This document shows positions 62,838 through 64,000 of a stretch of DNA of 64,000 bases, piece after piece. The DNA is from Paracrocinitomix mangrovi. GTDB taxonomy: Bacteria > Bacteroidota > Bacteroidia > Flavobacteriales_D > Crocinitomicaceae. Location of the stretch: NCBI RefSeq assembly GCF_019740355.2, contig NZ_CP091819.1, positions 248,001 through 312,000 on the forward strand, given 5' to 3'. Positions within the stretch are counted from its first letter, which is position 1; each line of letters starts with the position of its first letter. Below the pieces are notes generated by a model. That model ran no database searches. It saw only the letters and a program-made list of their open reading frames with translations, and was not told where the DNA came from. The translations under genes and the position numbers were made by a program.

Positions 62838-64000
<1,163 letters not shown>

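Overview
The window is a gene-dense, AT-rich stretch of a Bacteroidota chromosome, most likely from order Flavobacteriales. The main evidence is the -33 TTTG / -7 TAnnTTTG promoter type in front of many genes (best at 4171-4200 and 62701-62730), a type IX secretion C-terminal sorting domain on a large subtilase, a TonB-dependent receptor with a DUF4249 lipoprotein, an unusually long NusB, and a glycine-lipid acyltransferase pair. No tRNA, rRNA, CRISPR array, insertion sequence or phage gene was seen, and no gene-free stretch exceeds 300 bases. Most of the window is ordinary core genome.

Layout. 1-5.5 kb: end of a leucine-dehydrogenase-like gene, nusB, a DUF1573 lipoprotein and yajC; then dnaX on the other strand, read in two frames joined at an A AAA AAG slippery site; then rpsF-rpsR-rplI. 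5.5-13 kb: a large TPR/PAS/GAF/SpoIIE-type phosphatase, an outer-membrane protein, an HDAC-like deacetylase, a LOG-like protein and an arsS-plus-peroxidase-like pair. 13-21.5 kb (minus strand): a DUF4249 / small protein / TonB-receptor operon, the glsB-glsA lipid pair, pruA with a CRP-like operator, and apaG. 21.5-32 kb: a CPBP membrane protein, two unrecognised secreted proteins, a signal-less solute-binding-like protein beside N-formylglutamate amidohydrolase, a duplicated lipoprotein pair and a secreted TPR-CHAT protein. 32-42 kb: lpxK, purine nucleoside phosphorylase, gatB, two TlpA-type thioredoxins, lpxH, GtrA, a GT39 glycosyltransferase, a lipoprotein hydrolase and a cold-shock gene. 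42-53 kb: the T9SS subtilase, small membrane proteins, a SiaC-like protein, a secreted WD40-caspase-like protein, and five consecutive secreted TonB C-terminal-domain proteins. 53-57 kb (minus strand): lpxL-type acyltransferase, rarA, menA, trmD. 57-64 kb: a WG-repeat protein, a membrane-anchored TonB-like protein, an AAC(3)-family protein and an ACC-deaminase-like enzyme in one tight operon, then a YiiX-like hydrolase, a small lipoprotein and the start of a YbiT-type ABC-F gene that leaves the window.

Three themes connect genes across the window. Envelope building recurs (lpxK, lpxH, lpxL-type, glsA/glsB, GT39). So does outer-membrane transport and secretion (TonB receptor, six TonB-CTD proteins, T9SS cargo). 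Secreted clan-CD protease-like proteins with repeat domains appear twice (CHAT and caspase). The points most worth a second look are the inverted dnaX frameshift arrangement, the five-gene TonB-CTD array, the nested palindromes in front of the TonB receptor, an orphan terminator with a 12-codon ORF before the cold-shock gene, and the rpsF leader hairpin.
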